A stretch of DNA of 64,000 bases, taken from Aedoeadaptatus coxii (GTDB taxonomy: Bacteria > Bacillota > Clostridia > Tissierellales > Peptoniphilaceae). Positions 1 to 9,437 of this stretch are shown here, in pieces. The stretch lies in NCBI RefSeq assembly GCF_903819215.1, contig NZ_CAIJCT010000016.1; one strand, given 5' to 3'. Under the pieces are notes generated by a model. The model was given only the letters and a program-made list of their open reading frames with translations, was not told where the DNA came from and made no database searches. Each line of letters begins with the position of its first letter. Position 1 is the first letter of the stretch. The position numbers were made by a program, and so were the translations under genes.

Positions 1-190
1 ATCCTTCTTCATCTTTTTCAAAGACAAAATGCTTATAAAACCGCTTAAAATGCAGGATTTCTATATTTACATCTTTTGTATCAACGCTATAGTCTCCACA
101 TGGCTTGAGTGGTCTGTATGGATAAAATTTGAGATTTTTCAAAAGCCTCGTATGTGGGAATATATCTATGATATAAATTCCTTCTCTCAT
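1..190 (-). CDS. Partial hypothetical protein running off the left edge
   Basis: An open frame begins with ATG at 190 (MREGIYIIDIFPHT...) and stays open for 63 codons to base 1, so the C-terminus lies outside the window. I do not recognise the family. No good ribosome site precedes the ATG, so the true start could differ. It lies downstream of the broken sigma-like gene on the same strand and probably belongs to the same mobile-element module. Confidence 0.4.
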   Translation of the reverse strand, partial: MREGIYIIDIFPHTRLLKNLKFYPYRPLKPCGDYSVDTKDVNIEILHFKRFYKHFVFEKDEEG

Positions 191-278
191 TGCATAATAT
201 ACTATTAATAAGCAAAGAAAAATAGCCCTATATCACCTTTACTTTATAATGGAAAATCTGCCCTTATCTACAAGTCGA

Positions 279-694
279 TTATCTTAAAAAATCTTCTAAT
301 AACAACTTCAGTTTTTTCAATATATTATTCTTACGCCATTGTATAGCTTGATAACTCACTTTCTTTATTCTTGTAATACTCGAAAGAATTTCATCCTGAA
401 AGTACAAACGCTCAATGATGCCCCTTTCTTCTGCATTGAGTCTTGAAATTGTATTTCTGACTGCTTCAATCATCATCTGTGTTTCAACAATCTTTTCTAC
501 ATCAACACTTTCATCAACAATATTATCTACAAAATGTCCGTCATGATCCAATGATGAAAAAAGAGCAAGTGGTTTTTTCTTTCCACCTGCTCCAAATACT
601 TTTCGTGTTCTCTTTCTCGCCAGTAGACTTTATAAATATCTTCACTGACTTTGACCTTTTGTCCGTTGATATAAAGGTAATATTTTTTTGGCAT
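279..694 (-). pseudogene. Frameshifted sigma-70-like regulator of mobile-element type
   Basis: Two frames together encode one protein of about 138 residues. The N-terminal part starts at 694 (MPKKYYLYINGQKV) behind a strong GGAGGAAG site. The C-terminal part (from SSLDHDGHFVDNIVDES to the stop at 279) carries a sigma region 4-like helix-turn-helix (LNAEERGIIERLYF...). The frames meet at a run of six A on the plus strand (557-562, T6 in the gene); one more T would restore LFFSSLDHDGH. Intact relatives that I recall from conjugative elements are single ORFs. This is either a real inactivating indel, a sequencing error in the homopolymer, or slippage. The gene lies just downstream of a leader ORF and terminator. 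Family assignment is from memory of the conserved N-terminus. Confidence 0.7.
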
Positions 695-732
695 ATATGC
701 TTCCTCCATTTCTTTTTGTCTGCGTTTTAAAA

Positions 733-775
733 CAAAAAAAGGAGGACTCCTGCATCTTGGCATAAGAAGTCCTCT
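733..775 (-). terminator. Terminator/attenuator after MATE gene 1
   Basis: On the minus strand GAGGACT (774-768) pairs with AGTCCTC (748-742), followed by a run of seven T. It lies after the MATE gene and a short ORF and before the sigma-like gene, so it could be a plain terminator or a conditional attenuator. A very similar hairpin lies at 13717-13759 after the second MATE gene. Confidence 0.75.
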
Positions 776-818
776 AAAATGAACGAAACTTGTTCTTCCT
801 TTAATTGTATTTAATTGT

Positions 819-920
819 TTAGACGAGCATATGGAAAGACAAACAGCTATAAAGCTTATAGGAAAAAGGACTATTTTTATTGTGGTTTATTCTTTCAAAT
901 AAATATATAGACTTTTCCAT
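819..920 (-). CDS. Possible 33-residue leader peptide
   Basis: ATG at 920 has a clear GGAGGGATAGAA ribosome site. The ORF (MEKSIYLFERINHNKNSP...) ends at 819, about 45 bases before the hairpin at 774. The order short ORF, terminator, sigma-like gene is the layout of translation-controlled attenuation. Its peptide has no recognised family, and expression is inferred only from the ribosome site and position. Confidence 0.4.
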   Translation of the reverse strand: MEKSIYLFERINHNKNSPFSYKLYSCLSFHMLV

Positions 921-1005
921 TTCTATCCCTCCATTTTATAGCTAACTATTTTCCATAAATTAAGTCCTTCTAATGTTTCAAATTCTAAACACCTAATAAG
1001 AAATT

Positions 1006-2358
1006 TTACGCTTGAACTTTTTCTTTCCCCATTTTATTCAGTTCCGCAATCATCATGAAAACGCCAACAACAATCATAATGAAATCAACAAGTGGCTGTG
1101 TAAACCAAACAGCTTTTACTCCAAATATCATTGGCAATAAAATCATGGCAGGAACAAACAAAAACAGTTGTCTAAGCATTACGATTATCCCAGCTTTCTT
1201 TCCGTTTCCGATTGATTGGAAGAAAGTAACAGTCATAACCATTACTCCATACAAAATAAATACGGAATAGAACAATCTAAAGTTTCCAACACCCTGTGCA
1301 ATGATGTTTGCTTCTACACCGAATAAAGATAGTATTTGACTTGAAAGCAATAAAGACGGAATCCAAAAGATTGCTGCAAGAACTAAACCGCCAATAGAAA
1401 AGACCTTCATAGCCTGTCTTACTCTGTCATACTGCTTTGCTCCAAAGTTTGTTCCAACAACAGGTTGTAAGCCTTGACTCATTCCCCAAAGAGGAATAAA
1501 TGAAAAGGCATATACACGAAGTGATGCCGCCATCAAAATTCCATTGGTATCTCCGCCATACTTAAATGCCATTTTATAGAGCATAGTCTGTTGAATCATA
1601 AACAAAAGCTGCATCATCATAGCGGATGAACCGACAGAAAACATTTCTTTTTTAATTTCCGCATCAGACTTTATCTTATGGATTTTAACAACTTTACTCT
1701 TTTTCAAGAAATAATGTAGTGTTGCCACTGCCTGAACAAATTGTGCTGTGATGGTTGCAAGGGCAGCACCTTCAATCGCATATTCACCCATAACTGTCAT
1801 TAAAATCGGATCAAGAATGATATTCAGTAATGCTCCAAGTCCCATAATCGTCATAGCTTTTTTCATCAGTCCTTCGCCACGCATAACCATGTTTGCGGAC
1901 TGTGTGAAGTTTACAAATAGAGAACCTATAAAAATTACTCTAAGGTATCTAATACCATAGGCTTTGATTTCACCCGTTGCACCGACCATATCTAAAAAAT
2001 GCGGAGCAAGAAGTATTCCTCCAACTGTAATAATTACAGAGAAGAAAATCACCCAATAGATTAGGTTACCCATAATTTTATCTACAGTTTTTTGATCCCC
2101 TTTACCGATTGCTCTTGAAAGTACAGATGCAGAACCTACACCAAGTAAAGTTGAAACACCGCTGTTGAAAAAGGTAAGTGGCATTGCGACACCACAGGCA
2201 GTCATTGCTGTCTGTCCTATAATTTTCTCTGCAAATATTCCGTCCATTAACGGATACAGACCGATAACAATCATTCCGATAACTGCCGGAATAGATAACT
2301 GAAAGAGTAAATCTATCGGTCTTTTTGTTAATAATTGTTCTTTCATATCTTGTTTCAT
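1006..2358 (-). CDS. MATE family efflux transporter (copy 1)
   Basis: A 450-residue polytopic membrane protein of the MATE family (cation-coupled export of drugs or organic cations). Two MatE-like halves are visible, each starting with a conserved hydrophobic segment (LSIPAVIGMIVIGLYPLMDGIF near residue 22; SSAMMMQLLFMIQQTMLY near 245). The ATG at 2358 follows a GAGGAGAAG site. It is the last gene of cargo cassette 1, 26 bases after the ABC subunit. It is nearly identical to the MATE gene at 13914-15278, including long stretches of identical DNA at the 5' end, whereas the neighbouring transporters of the two cassettes are far apart. Substrate cannot be read from sequence. Confidence 0.93.
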   Translation of the reverse strand: MKQDMKEQLLTKRPIDLLFQLSIPAVIGMIVIGLYPLMDGIFAEKIIGQTAMTACGVAMPLTFFNSGVSTLLGVGSASVLSRAIGKGDQKTVDKIMGNLIYWVIFFSVIITVGGILLAPHFLDMVGATGEIKAYGIRYLRVIFIGSLFVNFTQSANMVMRGEGLMKKAMTIMGLGALLNIILDPILMTVMGEYAIEGAALATITAQFVQAVATLHYFLKKSKVVKIHKIKSDAEIKKEMFSVGSSAMMMQLLFMIQQTMLYKMAFKYGGDTNGILMAASLRVYAFSFIPLWGMSQGLQPVVGTNFGAKQYDRVRQAMKVFSIGGLVLAAIFWIPSLLLSSQILSLFGVEANIIAQGVGNFRLFYSVFILYGVMVMTVTFFQSIGNGKKAGIIVMLRQLFLFVPAMILLPMIFGVKAVWFTQPLVDFIMIVVGVFMMIAELNKMGKEKVQA

Positions 2359-2384
2359 TGCCTTCTCCTCTCTTAGACCAATTT

Positions 2385-4130
2385 TTATATAATTTTTAGT
2401 CCTTTATTTTTTTCTTGGAGCTCTACCATATTTTTATAAATCCCATTTAAAGCAATTAGCTCATTATGGGTTCCTTGTTCTGCAATATTCCCTTCCTTGA
2501 TTACAATAATACTATCGGCATCTCTAATAGTATTTAATCTATGGGCGATAACTAATAATGTTTTATTCTTTACCAATTCACTGATTGCTTCCTGTATATA
2601 GCTTTCATTGTCCACATCAACACTTGCTGTTGCCTCGTCAAGAATTACAATAGGAGCATCTTTTAATATGCAGCGAGCAATAGAAATTCTTTGTTTTTCA
2701 CCACCGGATAGAGTTGCTCCGCCTTCTCCAATCATTGTGTCAAATCCATCAGGAAGTGCCATAATAAAATCATAGCATCTTGCTTTTTTTGCAGCTTCTA
2801 TAACTTCTTCTTTCGTCGCATTTTCTTTCCCCATGGCAATATTGTTAAAAATCGTATCTTGAAACAAATACACTCTCTGGAAAACCATACTAATTTCCGA
2901 CATCAATTCAGATAGCGAAACATCCTTTATATTCACCCCTCTAATCAAAATTTCACCGGAGTCTACATCCCAAAATCTTGCCAAAAGATTTGCTACTGTA
3001 GATTTTCCTCCTCCGGACTGTCCAACTAAAGCTGTCATTGTATTCTTTTTCATTTCAAAATTCATATCATGCAAAACCTCTTTTTCTCCATAAGAAAATT
3101 TCACATGATTAAAACTAATTTCCGGCTCACCAAACTTAGCCTTTAAGAGATGTTTTTTACCTGTATCCTGTAGTTCTGTTTCATTTAATACTTCTTCAAT
3201 ACGATCTAAAGCAGCATTCATAACTGTTAGCCTGCTTGCTTCTCCATAAAGAGTTTTTAATGGACTGAATAAGTCAAATACAAATAGTATCAGTCCTAAC
3301 ACATAAGGAAGTTTCAACATTCCTTGTAAATGAAGATACAAAGCAAGTGCCAAAATAAAAGTAATTCCGATACCATAAATAATGTTCAATCCGCTTGTCC
3401 AAGGTGTCATCTTCTTTTCAAACTTTATAGAAGTGTCTCTTGATGAAGCAAAGCTATCTGTAAGAGCCTTTGAATTGTCTCCTAAAAGGTTATAGCTTTT
3501 GATTACACTAATTCCTTCTGCAAATGACAAAACTGCATCTGTTAGCTTCTCTCCTTGCTCTTGCCTGATAACAGCTTCAGATAAAGACATTTTATTCATT
3601 CTGCTTGCAAGTAATGTTGCTATTAGAGTTACACACACAGACACAAGACCTATTCTATAATCTAAAACAAACATGAATATAGTAAGCACAACGGTTGAAA
3701 GCACATAACTCATCATATTAGCTATGGTACTCATGGATACTTCCTCAATGAATGACATATCTGAACTTAAAACAGAATTGATTTTTCCTAAATTTCCTGA
3801 TGTGAAATATCCCATAGGAAGTTTTCTAAGGTGATTTCCAAGCTCCATCCTTTTATCTGCAAAAATCAGAAAGCCAGCAGCACTTTGCAATTTATCGCTT
3901 AAAAAATGAACCAATGCCTGTACCAACACTACCAAACCAAGTCCTATTCCTACATACAAGAATGTTTTCGGTGATATTGTCTTTTCATAAAATCCTATCA
4001 ATACAGTAAATGCAATAAAAATAGGCATTTTACTTAAAACAGATTCAATAAAGGCAAAAACAAATGCCCCTTTAATTCTATTTTTATACTTTCCTGACAA
4101 GTTTAAAATTCTTGATATTAGTTTAAACAT
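2385..4130 (-). CDS. ABC transporter, fused membrane and ATPase domains (cassette 1, second subunit)
   Basis: 581 residues: a six-helix type-IV (exporter-fold) membrane domain to about residue 320, then an ATPase domain with Walker A GQSGGGKST, signature LSGGEKQR, Walker B IVILDEAT and H-loop IAHRLNT. All catalytic motifs look intact. It overlaps the stop of the preceding ABC gene by 8 bases, so the two are probably translated together and form a heterodimer. Pairs of this fold next to ECF genes resemble YbtPQ/IrtAB-like siderophore importers and the equibactin locus of Streptococcus equi (from memory), as well as ordinary drug exporters; direction of transport is not settled by the sequence. 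Confidence 0.9.
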   Translation of the reverse strand: MFKLISRILNLSGKYKNRIKGAFVFAFIESVLSKMPIFIAFTVLIGFYEKTISPKTFLYVGIGLGLVVLVQALVHFLSDKLQSAAGFLIFADKRMELGNHLRKLPMGYFTSGNLGKINSVLSSDMSFIEEVSMSTIANMMSYVLSTVVLTIFMFVLDYRIGLVSVCVTLIATLLASRMNKMSLSEAVIRQEQGEKLTDAVLSFAEGISVIKSYNLLGDNSKALTDSFASSRDTSIKFEKKMTPWTSGLNIIYGIGITFILALALYLHLQGMLKLPYVLGLILFVFDLFSPLKTLYGEASRLTVMNAALDRIEEVLNETELQDTGKKHLLKAKFGEPEISFNHVKFSYGEKEVLHDMNFEMKKNTMTALVGQSGGGKSTVANLLARFWDVDSGEILIRGVNIKDVSLSELMSEISMVFQRVYLFQDTIFNNIAMGKENATKEEVIEAAKKARCYDFIMALPDGFDTMIGEGGATLSGGEKQRISIARCILKDAPIVILDEATASVDVDNESYIQEAISELVKNKTLLVIAHRLNTIRDADSIIVIKEGNIAEQGTHNELIALNGIYKNMVELQEKNKGLKII

Positions 4131-5916
4131 TCATTTCACCTTCCTTTCTGCTGATTTTCCAATCTTTACTAAATAGTGTCGCATCCCATAATTTACGGTA
4201 GTCTGCTGATGATTCTAACAAGTCATTATGTTTTCCATTTGCAACTAAACGACCATGATTCATTACCAATATTTGGTCTGCATCTACAATTGCCGGAAGT
4301 TTATGAGCAATTACAATCAATGTTTTTCCTTTTACAAGTTCACGAATAGCTGCTTCCATTTTTTCTTCATTTTCCGGATCTGCGTAGGCTGTTGCCTCAT
4401 CAAGTACAACAATCGGAGCATTTTTCAAAATAGCTCTCGCTAATGATATTCTTTGCCTTTCTCCACCTGATAACATCTTTCCTGCCTCGCCAGCCAAAGA
4501 GTAAATACCATTTGGGAGCTTATCTAAAAATTCCATACACTGAGCTTTCTTTGCAGCTTCTATCACTTCTTCATCGGTAGCTGACAAATTTCCGATACGA
4601 ATATTTTCTAAGAGTGAAGTATTAAATAAATATTGGTCTTGAGACACATAAGAAATCTCTTTATTCAGTGCCTTAAGACTCATATCCTGTAAATTTTGTC
4701 CTCCAATGCTAATACTTCCCTCTAAAACATCATAGTAATGAATTAAGAGTTTCGCTAAGGTGCTTTTACCTGAGCCTGATTCTCCAACAATGGCTGTCTT
4801 TTCTCCAACTTTTGCTGTAAAGCTCACATTATGAATCACATTTTTAATGTATGTTTCAGGTTGTCCATTCTCTCCCATCTTGCTTAGTTGATAACCAAAT
4901 GTAACATTGTCATAGGAAATAGTATGATCTATACCTTTAAACTTGTTTTCACCTTGTTTTAATGGTTCTATATTTAAAGCATCTTCCAATGCAGATATTT
5001 TATAATTAAGCTGTGGCATCGTTGGTAAAAATCCCAAAGCCTTTAAGAGTGGTAAGCCAATACTCAAAGATAGGCATAATACCAATATCAAATCAGAAAG
5101 ACTAACATAGCCCATGTAAGCAAAGTAACCTCCAAGCGGCAATGTTAATATAATCGTGCATGGAAGTAAGGCACTGTATAATGCCATCCATGGCCATGCA
5201 GTCTTATACCAAGCGAGTGCATAATCTCTATAATCTCCAACATCTTTAGAAAATCTTTTATATGATTCCGTTTGCTTGTTAAACACTTTTACTACTTCCA
5301 TACCATTCACATATTCAATAATGGTATTATTCATTTTTCCACTCGCCATATAATATGGTCCCATTTTTTTCATTCCTGCGGAATACATAATCATCATAGC
5401 GACAATGCTTAGTGGAATGGATGCCAAAGACATAAGTGCCAGTCTCCAATCAACGAAAAACATTGCAATATATACCATTACAGGCACAATTAAATTGGCA
5501 ATTCCTTCAGGCAATGAGTGTGCCAAAAGAACTTCCAAACTACCAATATCATCTACAAACATCTTTTTAATAGCACCTGTTCCCTTTTCTTCAATAGCTC
5601 CTAAGGGAAGATTCTCCATCTTTTTTTGTAGAGATGTTCTAAGTCCAAATAATGTGTTATATGCTGCCTTATGGGACATATTAAGACCCAAACCACCTAA
5701 TAATGCTTGCAAAACCAAACATATCAAAATACCGGCAAGCAAAATAACTAACCTTGTGAATTCCAAATTTTGTCCTAAAATCAAGGGATTTATAATCTGA
5801 TAAGCAAATAGAAATGGCACAACTCCCATAATGACACTTAATAGCATAATAAAACTCGCTAAATGTATTGTTTTCTTATGCGAACCAGCATACTCAAAAA
5901 CCTTATTTAACATCAT
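4123..5916 (-). CDS. ABC transporter, fused membrane and ATPase domains (cassette 1, first subunit)
   Basis: 597 residues, membrane domain to about 330, ATPase with Walker A GESGSGKST, signature LSGGERQR, Walker B IVVLDEAT and H-loop IAHKLPAI. The start (ATGATG at 5916/5913) has an AAGGAGGAGA site inside the 3' end of the ECF ATPase gene, so the genes overlap by 14 bases and are coupled. It is the partner of the next subunit. The tight linkage with a complete ECF transporter suggests that both act on the same compound or pathway. An export role is an alternative given the MATE gene at the operon end. Confidence 0.9.
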   Translation of the reverse strand: MMLNKVFEYAGSHKKTIHLASFIMLLSVIMGVVPFLFAYQIINPLILGQNLEFTRLVILLAGILICLVLQALLGGLGLNMSHKAAYNTLFGLRTSLQKKMENLPLGAIEEKGTGAIKKMFVDDIGSLEVLLAHSLPEGIANLIVPVMVYIAMFFVDWRLALMSLASIPLSIVAMMIMYSAGMKKMGPYYMASGKMNNTIIEYVNGMEVVKVFNKQTESYKRFSKDVGDYRDYALAWYKTAWPWMALYSALLPCTIILTLPLGGYFAYMGYVSLSDLILVLCLSLSIGLPLLKALGFLPTMPQLNYKISALEDALNIEPLKQGENKFKGIDHTISYDNVTFGYQLSKMGENGQPETYIKNVIHNVSFTAKVGEKTAIVGESGSGKSTLAKLLIHYYDVLEGSISIGGQNLQDMSLKALNKEISYVSQDQYLFNTSLLENIRIGNLSATDEEVIEAAKKAQCMEFLDKLPNGIYSLAGEAGKMLSGGERQRISLARAILKNAPIVVLDEATAYADPENEEKMEAAIRELVKGKTLIVIAHKLPAIVDADQILVMNHGRLVANGKHNDLLESSADYRKLWDATLFSKDWKISRKEGEMNV

Positions 5917-7372
5917 TCTCCTCCTTCAATAAATTTCCTTTTTTATCCATAAAATCCATGATTAACGCTTCATTTCCCTTTACAGATATTTTTTTATAAC
6001 CATTATCACCGAGCATTAAGACGGAATGACAGGTTTTAAATAACAGTTCTAAATCATGAGTAATTATTATAATTGGAATCTCCTTTGCTTTTTCTGTAAT
6101 TAAATCGGACATAATTTTCATACTTTTATAATCAAGTCCCGATGTTGGTTCATCCAAAATTATCAGCTTACGACCGGATAAAAATGAAGTAATAATTGCC
6201 AGTCGTTGTTTTTGTCCACCGGATAGTTTCTGCGGATGATTGGTTTTTTTATGCCACAGGTTTGTATCTTTCAGATATTCTCGTATCTTTTCTAAATCAT
6301 TTTCCGAGTTTTTATCTTTACAAAATATCAACTCATTTTCTACTGTGTCTAAAAAAATCTGAGCATCTACATCTTGTAACACGCAATATGAATTTCTAAG
6401 TCTTTCTCTTTGTTTCTGTCCATAGCTGACATCCAAATATTTTTCAGATAAACCACATAATGCTTTTGCCAAAGTACTTTTCCCAATACCATTAGAACCA
6501 ATCACTCCCATTATTTCGCTTTCTCCAAGCTCAAAAGTTAATTCTTCTATCAAAGTTCTTTTGCCTTGATGAATGCAGGCTTTATTTACTTTGATACAGC
6601 TTTTAGCCACAATAGGTTCTTTTTCTGATATCAATTCTCTTTCATTAAGTGTCCTTAACTCAAGTGCCTTACATTTATCATTACTAAGACTACCATTCGG
6701 AAAAACATCACATATTGTACCGTCTTTTATATAAATCAATCTGCTAAAAATCTCTTTTAAATAATAGAGCCTATGTTCCGCTATAATTATTGTCTTTCCC
6801 ATCGTCTTCAATCTGATAAGTATTTCACTGAAATGTTTTATACTATCGTAATCAAGGCTACTTGAAGGTTCATCGAAAAAGATAATGTCTGTATCATAAA
6901 TAAGTGTTCCTGCTATCGCCACCTTTTGCCTTTCTCCCCCTGATAATTCAAAAATGGATTTTTTGCTAATATGATTTATTCCTAACAAGTCCATTGCTTT
7001 TTCAACTTTTTCTTTTAGGGTGTCCCTGTCTAATCCCAAATTTTCACCTACTAAAGCAATTTCATCTTCAACTACATCACAAAAAAATTGATCCTTAGGA
7101 TTTTGAAATACATTGCCAATATATTTAGCTAACTCTCCCTTTTTATAAGTAGTTATATCCTTCCCTAAAATCTTAATTTCGCCGTCCAAATCACCGTCAT
7201 AAAATGACGGAATAAGCCCGTTTAGCAGTCTTAAAAGTGTCGTTTTTCCGCATCCTGAAAGACCTGTTAAGACTATAATTTCGCCTTTCTTTACAGACAT
7301 TTTTAAATCTTTCAAAATCAAATCTTCTCCATAATGAAAGGATTTGATTTCTGCCTCTAAAATATTTTCCAT
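5903..7372 (-). CDS. ECF transporter ATPase, two fused ABC domains (cassette 1)
   Basis: 489 residues carrying two ATPase domains in one chain, equivalent to EcfA plus EcfA'. Domain 1: Walker A GLSGCGKTT, signature LSGGERQKV, Walker B IIFFDEPSS. Domain 2: Walker A GSNGIGKST (near residue 290), signature LSGGQKQRL, Walker B LIILDEPTSGLD. It energises the ECF importer formed with the S and T subunits encoded just upstream, which overlap or abut it. The paralogue in cassette 2 has 471 residues and the same fusion. Confidence 0.92.
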   Translation of the reverse strand: MENILEAEIKSFHYGEDLILKDLKMSVKKGEIIVLTGLSGCGKTTLLRLLNGLIPSFYDGDLDGEIKILGKDITTYKKGELAKYIGNVFQNPKDQFFCDVVEDEIALVGENLGLDRDTLKEKVEKAMDLLGINHISKKSIFELSGGERQKVAIAGTLIYDTDIIFFDEPSSSLDYDSIKHFSEILIRLKTMGKTIIIAEHRLYYLKEIFSRLIYIKDGTICDVFPNGSLSNDKCKALELRTLNERELISEKEPIVAKSCIKVNKACIHQGKRTLIEELTFELGESEIMGVIGSNGIGKSTLAKALCGLSEKYLDVSYGQKQRERLRNSYCVLQDVDAQIFLDTVENELIFCKDKNSENDLEKIREYLKDTNLWHKKTNHPQKLSGGQKQRLAIITSFLSGRKLIILDEPTSGLDYKSMKIMSDLITEKAKEIPIIIITHDLELLFKTCHSVLMLGDNGYKKISVKGNEALIMDFMDKKGNLLKEENDVK

Positions 7373-8070
7373 AAACTCGCCCCCAACAAAATCATTCCTC
7401 CGATCATCATTGCTATATCAATAAATGTAAATCTCACCTCATGAAAACTTGTTTTTTGTCCATCATATTCAATACCTTTTGATATGATTGAACAAGTTAA
7501 GGTATCGCTTATATCTATGCACTTATACATAAGAGGAACAAAATATAATTCAAATGTTTTAATTGGTTTGAAAATACTTGCTTTAAATCCTCTAATTTTC
7601 ATGCCATTGTTTATTTCCTTCATCCTAATAGAGATTTCCGGAATAAAACGAAAGAATACTGTAATTCCTATCCCTATTCCACCATCAATTCCAATTTTTC
7701 TAAATGCAGCCATTAGATGCGAAGAACTATATGAGGACAGAACTTTTCCCAAAATGAAAAGTGGAGCAAATTTCAACACTATAAGTAGCATTGTATATAT
7801 AGAACCAACCAAAACATTTCCTAAGTGTGGTTTCAGCAAATAAATAAGCCCCCATACTATAAGCAATGAACATATCGTTCTAAATGCCTTTCTTATAGAA
7901 AATAAGAATAATAGTCCTAAGACAAAAATAAGGGAAAATAAATATTGTGATTGCTCTCCAACAGTTAGAATAACTGAAAATAGTAAAATCAACCCAACTA
8001 TAGTAAGCGGGTTGATTTTATCTGATAGTTGGTATTCGTTTATATTATTTTTTTCACCTTTACAAAACAC
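7357..8070 (-). CDS. ECF transporter T component (CbiQ/EcfT family, cassette 1)
   Basis: Hydrophobic protein with several membrane helices and the cytoplasmic coupling motif of EcfT proteins (MKIRGFK near residue 163, SKGIEYDG further on) that contacts the ATPases. The frame is open upstream to 8142, but that would overlap the S gene by more than 80 bases; a GTG at 8070 is the most economical start. No ATG stands near the site AAAGGTG, so the start remains uncertain. It overlaps the ATPase gene downstream by 16 bases. Confidence 0.85.
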   Translation of the reverse strand: MFCKGEKNNINEYQLSDKINPLTIVGLILLFSVILTVGEQSQYLFSLIFVLGLLFLFSIRKAFRTICSLLIVWGLIYLLKPHLGNVLVGSIYTMLLIVLKFAPLFILGKVLSSYSSSHLMAAFRKIGIDGGIGIGITVFFRFIPEISIRMKEINNGMKIRGFKASIFKPIKTFELYFVPLMYKCIDISDTLTCSIISKGIEYDGQKTSFHEVRFTFIDIAMMIGGMILLGASLWKIF

Positions 8071-8656
8071 TTTTTTTCTTCCTGTTGCTAAAGAATTTGT
8101 TGTAAATATATGTTCCAAAATTAGCACCAATAATTGATGCAACGATTGCGATCACTACGCAAATTGCAATGTTTTTAGGGGTGTAAAAATTATAAAGAAA
8201 TGTTGCATAGTCTGTTGTAAACATCTTAGGGAATTGTTTTGTAAGACCTTCTACACCAAATACGAATGTGAAATACATCGCATGAAGCGAATATATAAAC
8301 ATACCAGCACCAAAACCAAGACCTACTTTCATAGTTTTGTCTGAGTAATTTTCCTTTTTACCAATCACAAGCTCTGCTAATATTCCTGCAATTGCACAAA
8401 CTACTATTACAGGCCACATTCCCATAAGAGCATAGAACACGCCGAGTAATAAGAAATATAAGAATGCTGTTCCTCTTTGTGCGACTTGTTTACACATTAT
8501 TACAAAAACTGGCGCGGCAATTATTGTTGGAAGTGCCGATGATAAATACAAACTCGGAATCATTCCAAACGATCCTGTCAAAAGTCCCAATCCCATTGTT
8601 AATACAAAACCAATAACAGAAAATACTGCTATTTTTACAATACTTTTTAAATTCAT
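8060..8656 (-). CDS. ECF transporter S component, MptD/Trep_Strep-like (cassette 1)
   Basis: About 198 residues, strongly hydrophobic with around six helices. The pattern RGTAFLYF...AGILAELV resembles the S components of the Trep_Strep (TIGR02185, MptD-like) family, which bind the substrate of an ECF importer; ligand of this family is not established. The ATG at 8656 follows an AAGGAGGAGA site. First gene of the transport operon, 82 bases downstream of a palindrome shared with the tetR promoter. Confidence 0.85.
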   Translation of the reverse strand: MNLKSIVKIAVFSVIGFVLTMGLGLLTGSFGMIPSLYLSSALPTIIAAPVFVIMCKQVAQRGTAFLYFLLLGVFYALMGMWPVIVVCAIAGILAELVIGKKENYSDKTMKVGLGFGAGMFIYSLHAMYFTFVFGVEGLTKQFPKMFTTDYATFLYNFYTPKNIAICVVIAIVASIIGANFGTYIYNKFFSNRKKKSVL

Positions 8657-8738
8657 TTTTCTCCTCCTTGAATACATATAATATTTTTTATCTGCTTATA
8701 AAACAGCATGTTGCCAATTTATATAAAATTAAATCTTT

Positions 8739-8757
8739 AATATAACTAAGTTATATT
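8739..8757. promoter_or_regulatory. Palindromic operator in front of the ECF operon
   Basis: AATATAACTAAGTTATATT is a perfect palindrome around its central base. The identical word (reverse complement) occurs at 9438-9456 in front of the TetR gene. On the minus strand it overlaps a plausible promoter (TTGCAT, 15-16 bases, TATATT), as expected for repression of the ECF/ABC/MATE operon by the adjacent TetR protein. Confidence 0.8.
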
Positions 8758-8778
8758 TGATGCAAAAATTTTTCCATT

Positions 8779-9417
8779 TTACAAACCTCGTATTTTGCCC
8801 CATCCTTCATTAAAGAATTTTGAAATTAGTTTGGCATTTAATTCTACTTCTTCTCTGCTTTTAGAATGAACAGCAACTTCAGATAAAGCATAATAATATG
8901 CATGGTTAATTAAGTGAATTCCCATATCGGTTATTACACTACCGACACCATCTTCACCATAAATCATGCTTAATATTTTGATGTGATTTTTATCTTCTAT
9001 TTCCACGAGTTCATCTAAAAAATTACTGTATTTTGTTCCATAAGAACCAAACACTAATAACTCAAATGCATCTTTATTTTCAAAAAAATACAAGACCATC
9101 TTAACAGCACCATGTGCTTTAGAGTCTAAAATTTTATAAATGGTTTCTTTCCCAAGTGGAACTTCCTTTTTATATGTCTCAAAACTCTCATCCTCATACA
9201 TAGCATAGTATTTTCGTATTTGGCTTACAATCGGCTCAACTAACTCAGAAAAAAGTGCTTCCTTATCCTCAAAATGACCATAAAACGCCCCAGTAGTAAC
9301 ACCTGCTTCTTTGCAAATAGCTCTTAAATTTGCCTTTTCAAATCCTTGTTCTTTGAAAATTTTCTTACCGCTATTAAGAATCCTATTATGAGTTACTTCA
9401 TAATCTCCGTTTGCCAC
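8779..9417 (-). CDS. TetR family repressor of cassette 1
   Basis: 212 residues. The N-terminal helix-turn-helix is typical (ILNSGKKIFKEQGFEKANLR, then AGVTTGAFYGHFEDKEALF); the C-terminal ligand domain is not similar to a named regulator that I know. The best start is GTG at 9417 behind AGGAGG; an upstream ATG at 9498 would lengthen it into the recombinase gene. It lies at the head of the transport operon with its own promoter, and the same 19-bp palindrome lies before it and after it, so it very likely represses itself and the transporters, with release by a ligand. Confidence 0.92.
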   Translation of the reverse strand: MANGDYEVTHNRILNSGKKIFKEQGFEKANLRAICKEAGVTTGAFYGHFEDKEALFSELVEPIVSQIRKYYAMYEDESFETYKKEVPLGKETIYKILDSKAHGAVKMVLYFFENKDAFELLVFGSYGTKYSNFLDELVEIEDKNHIKILSMIYGEDGVGSVITDMGIHLINHAYYYALSEVAVHSKSREEVELNAKLISKFFNEGWGKIRGL

Positions 9418-9437
9418 GATTTGCCCTCCTTTCTTCA

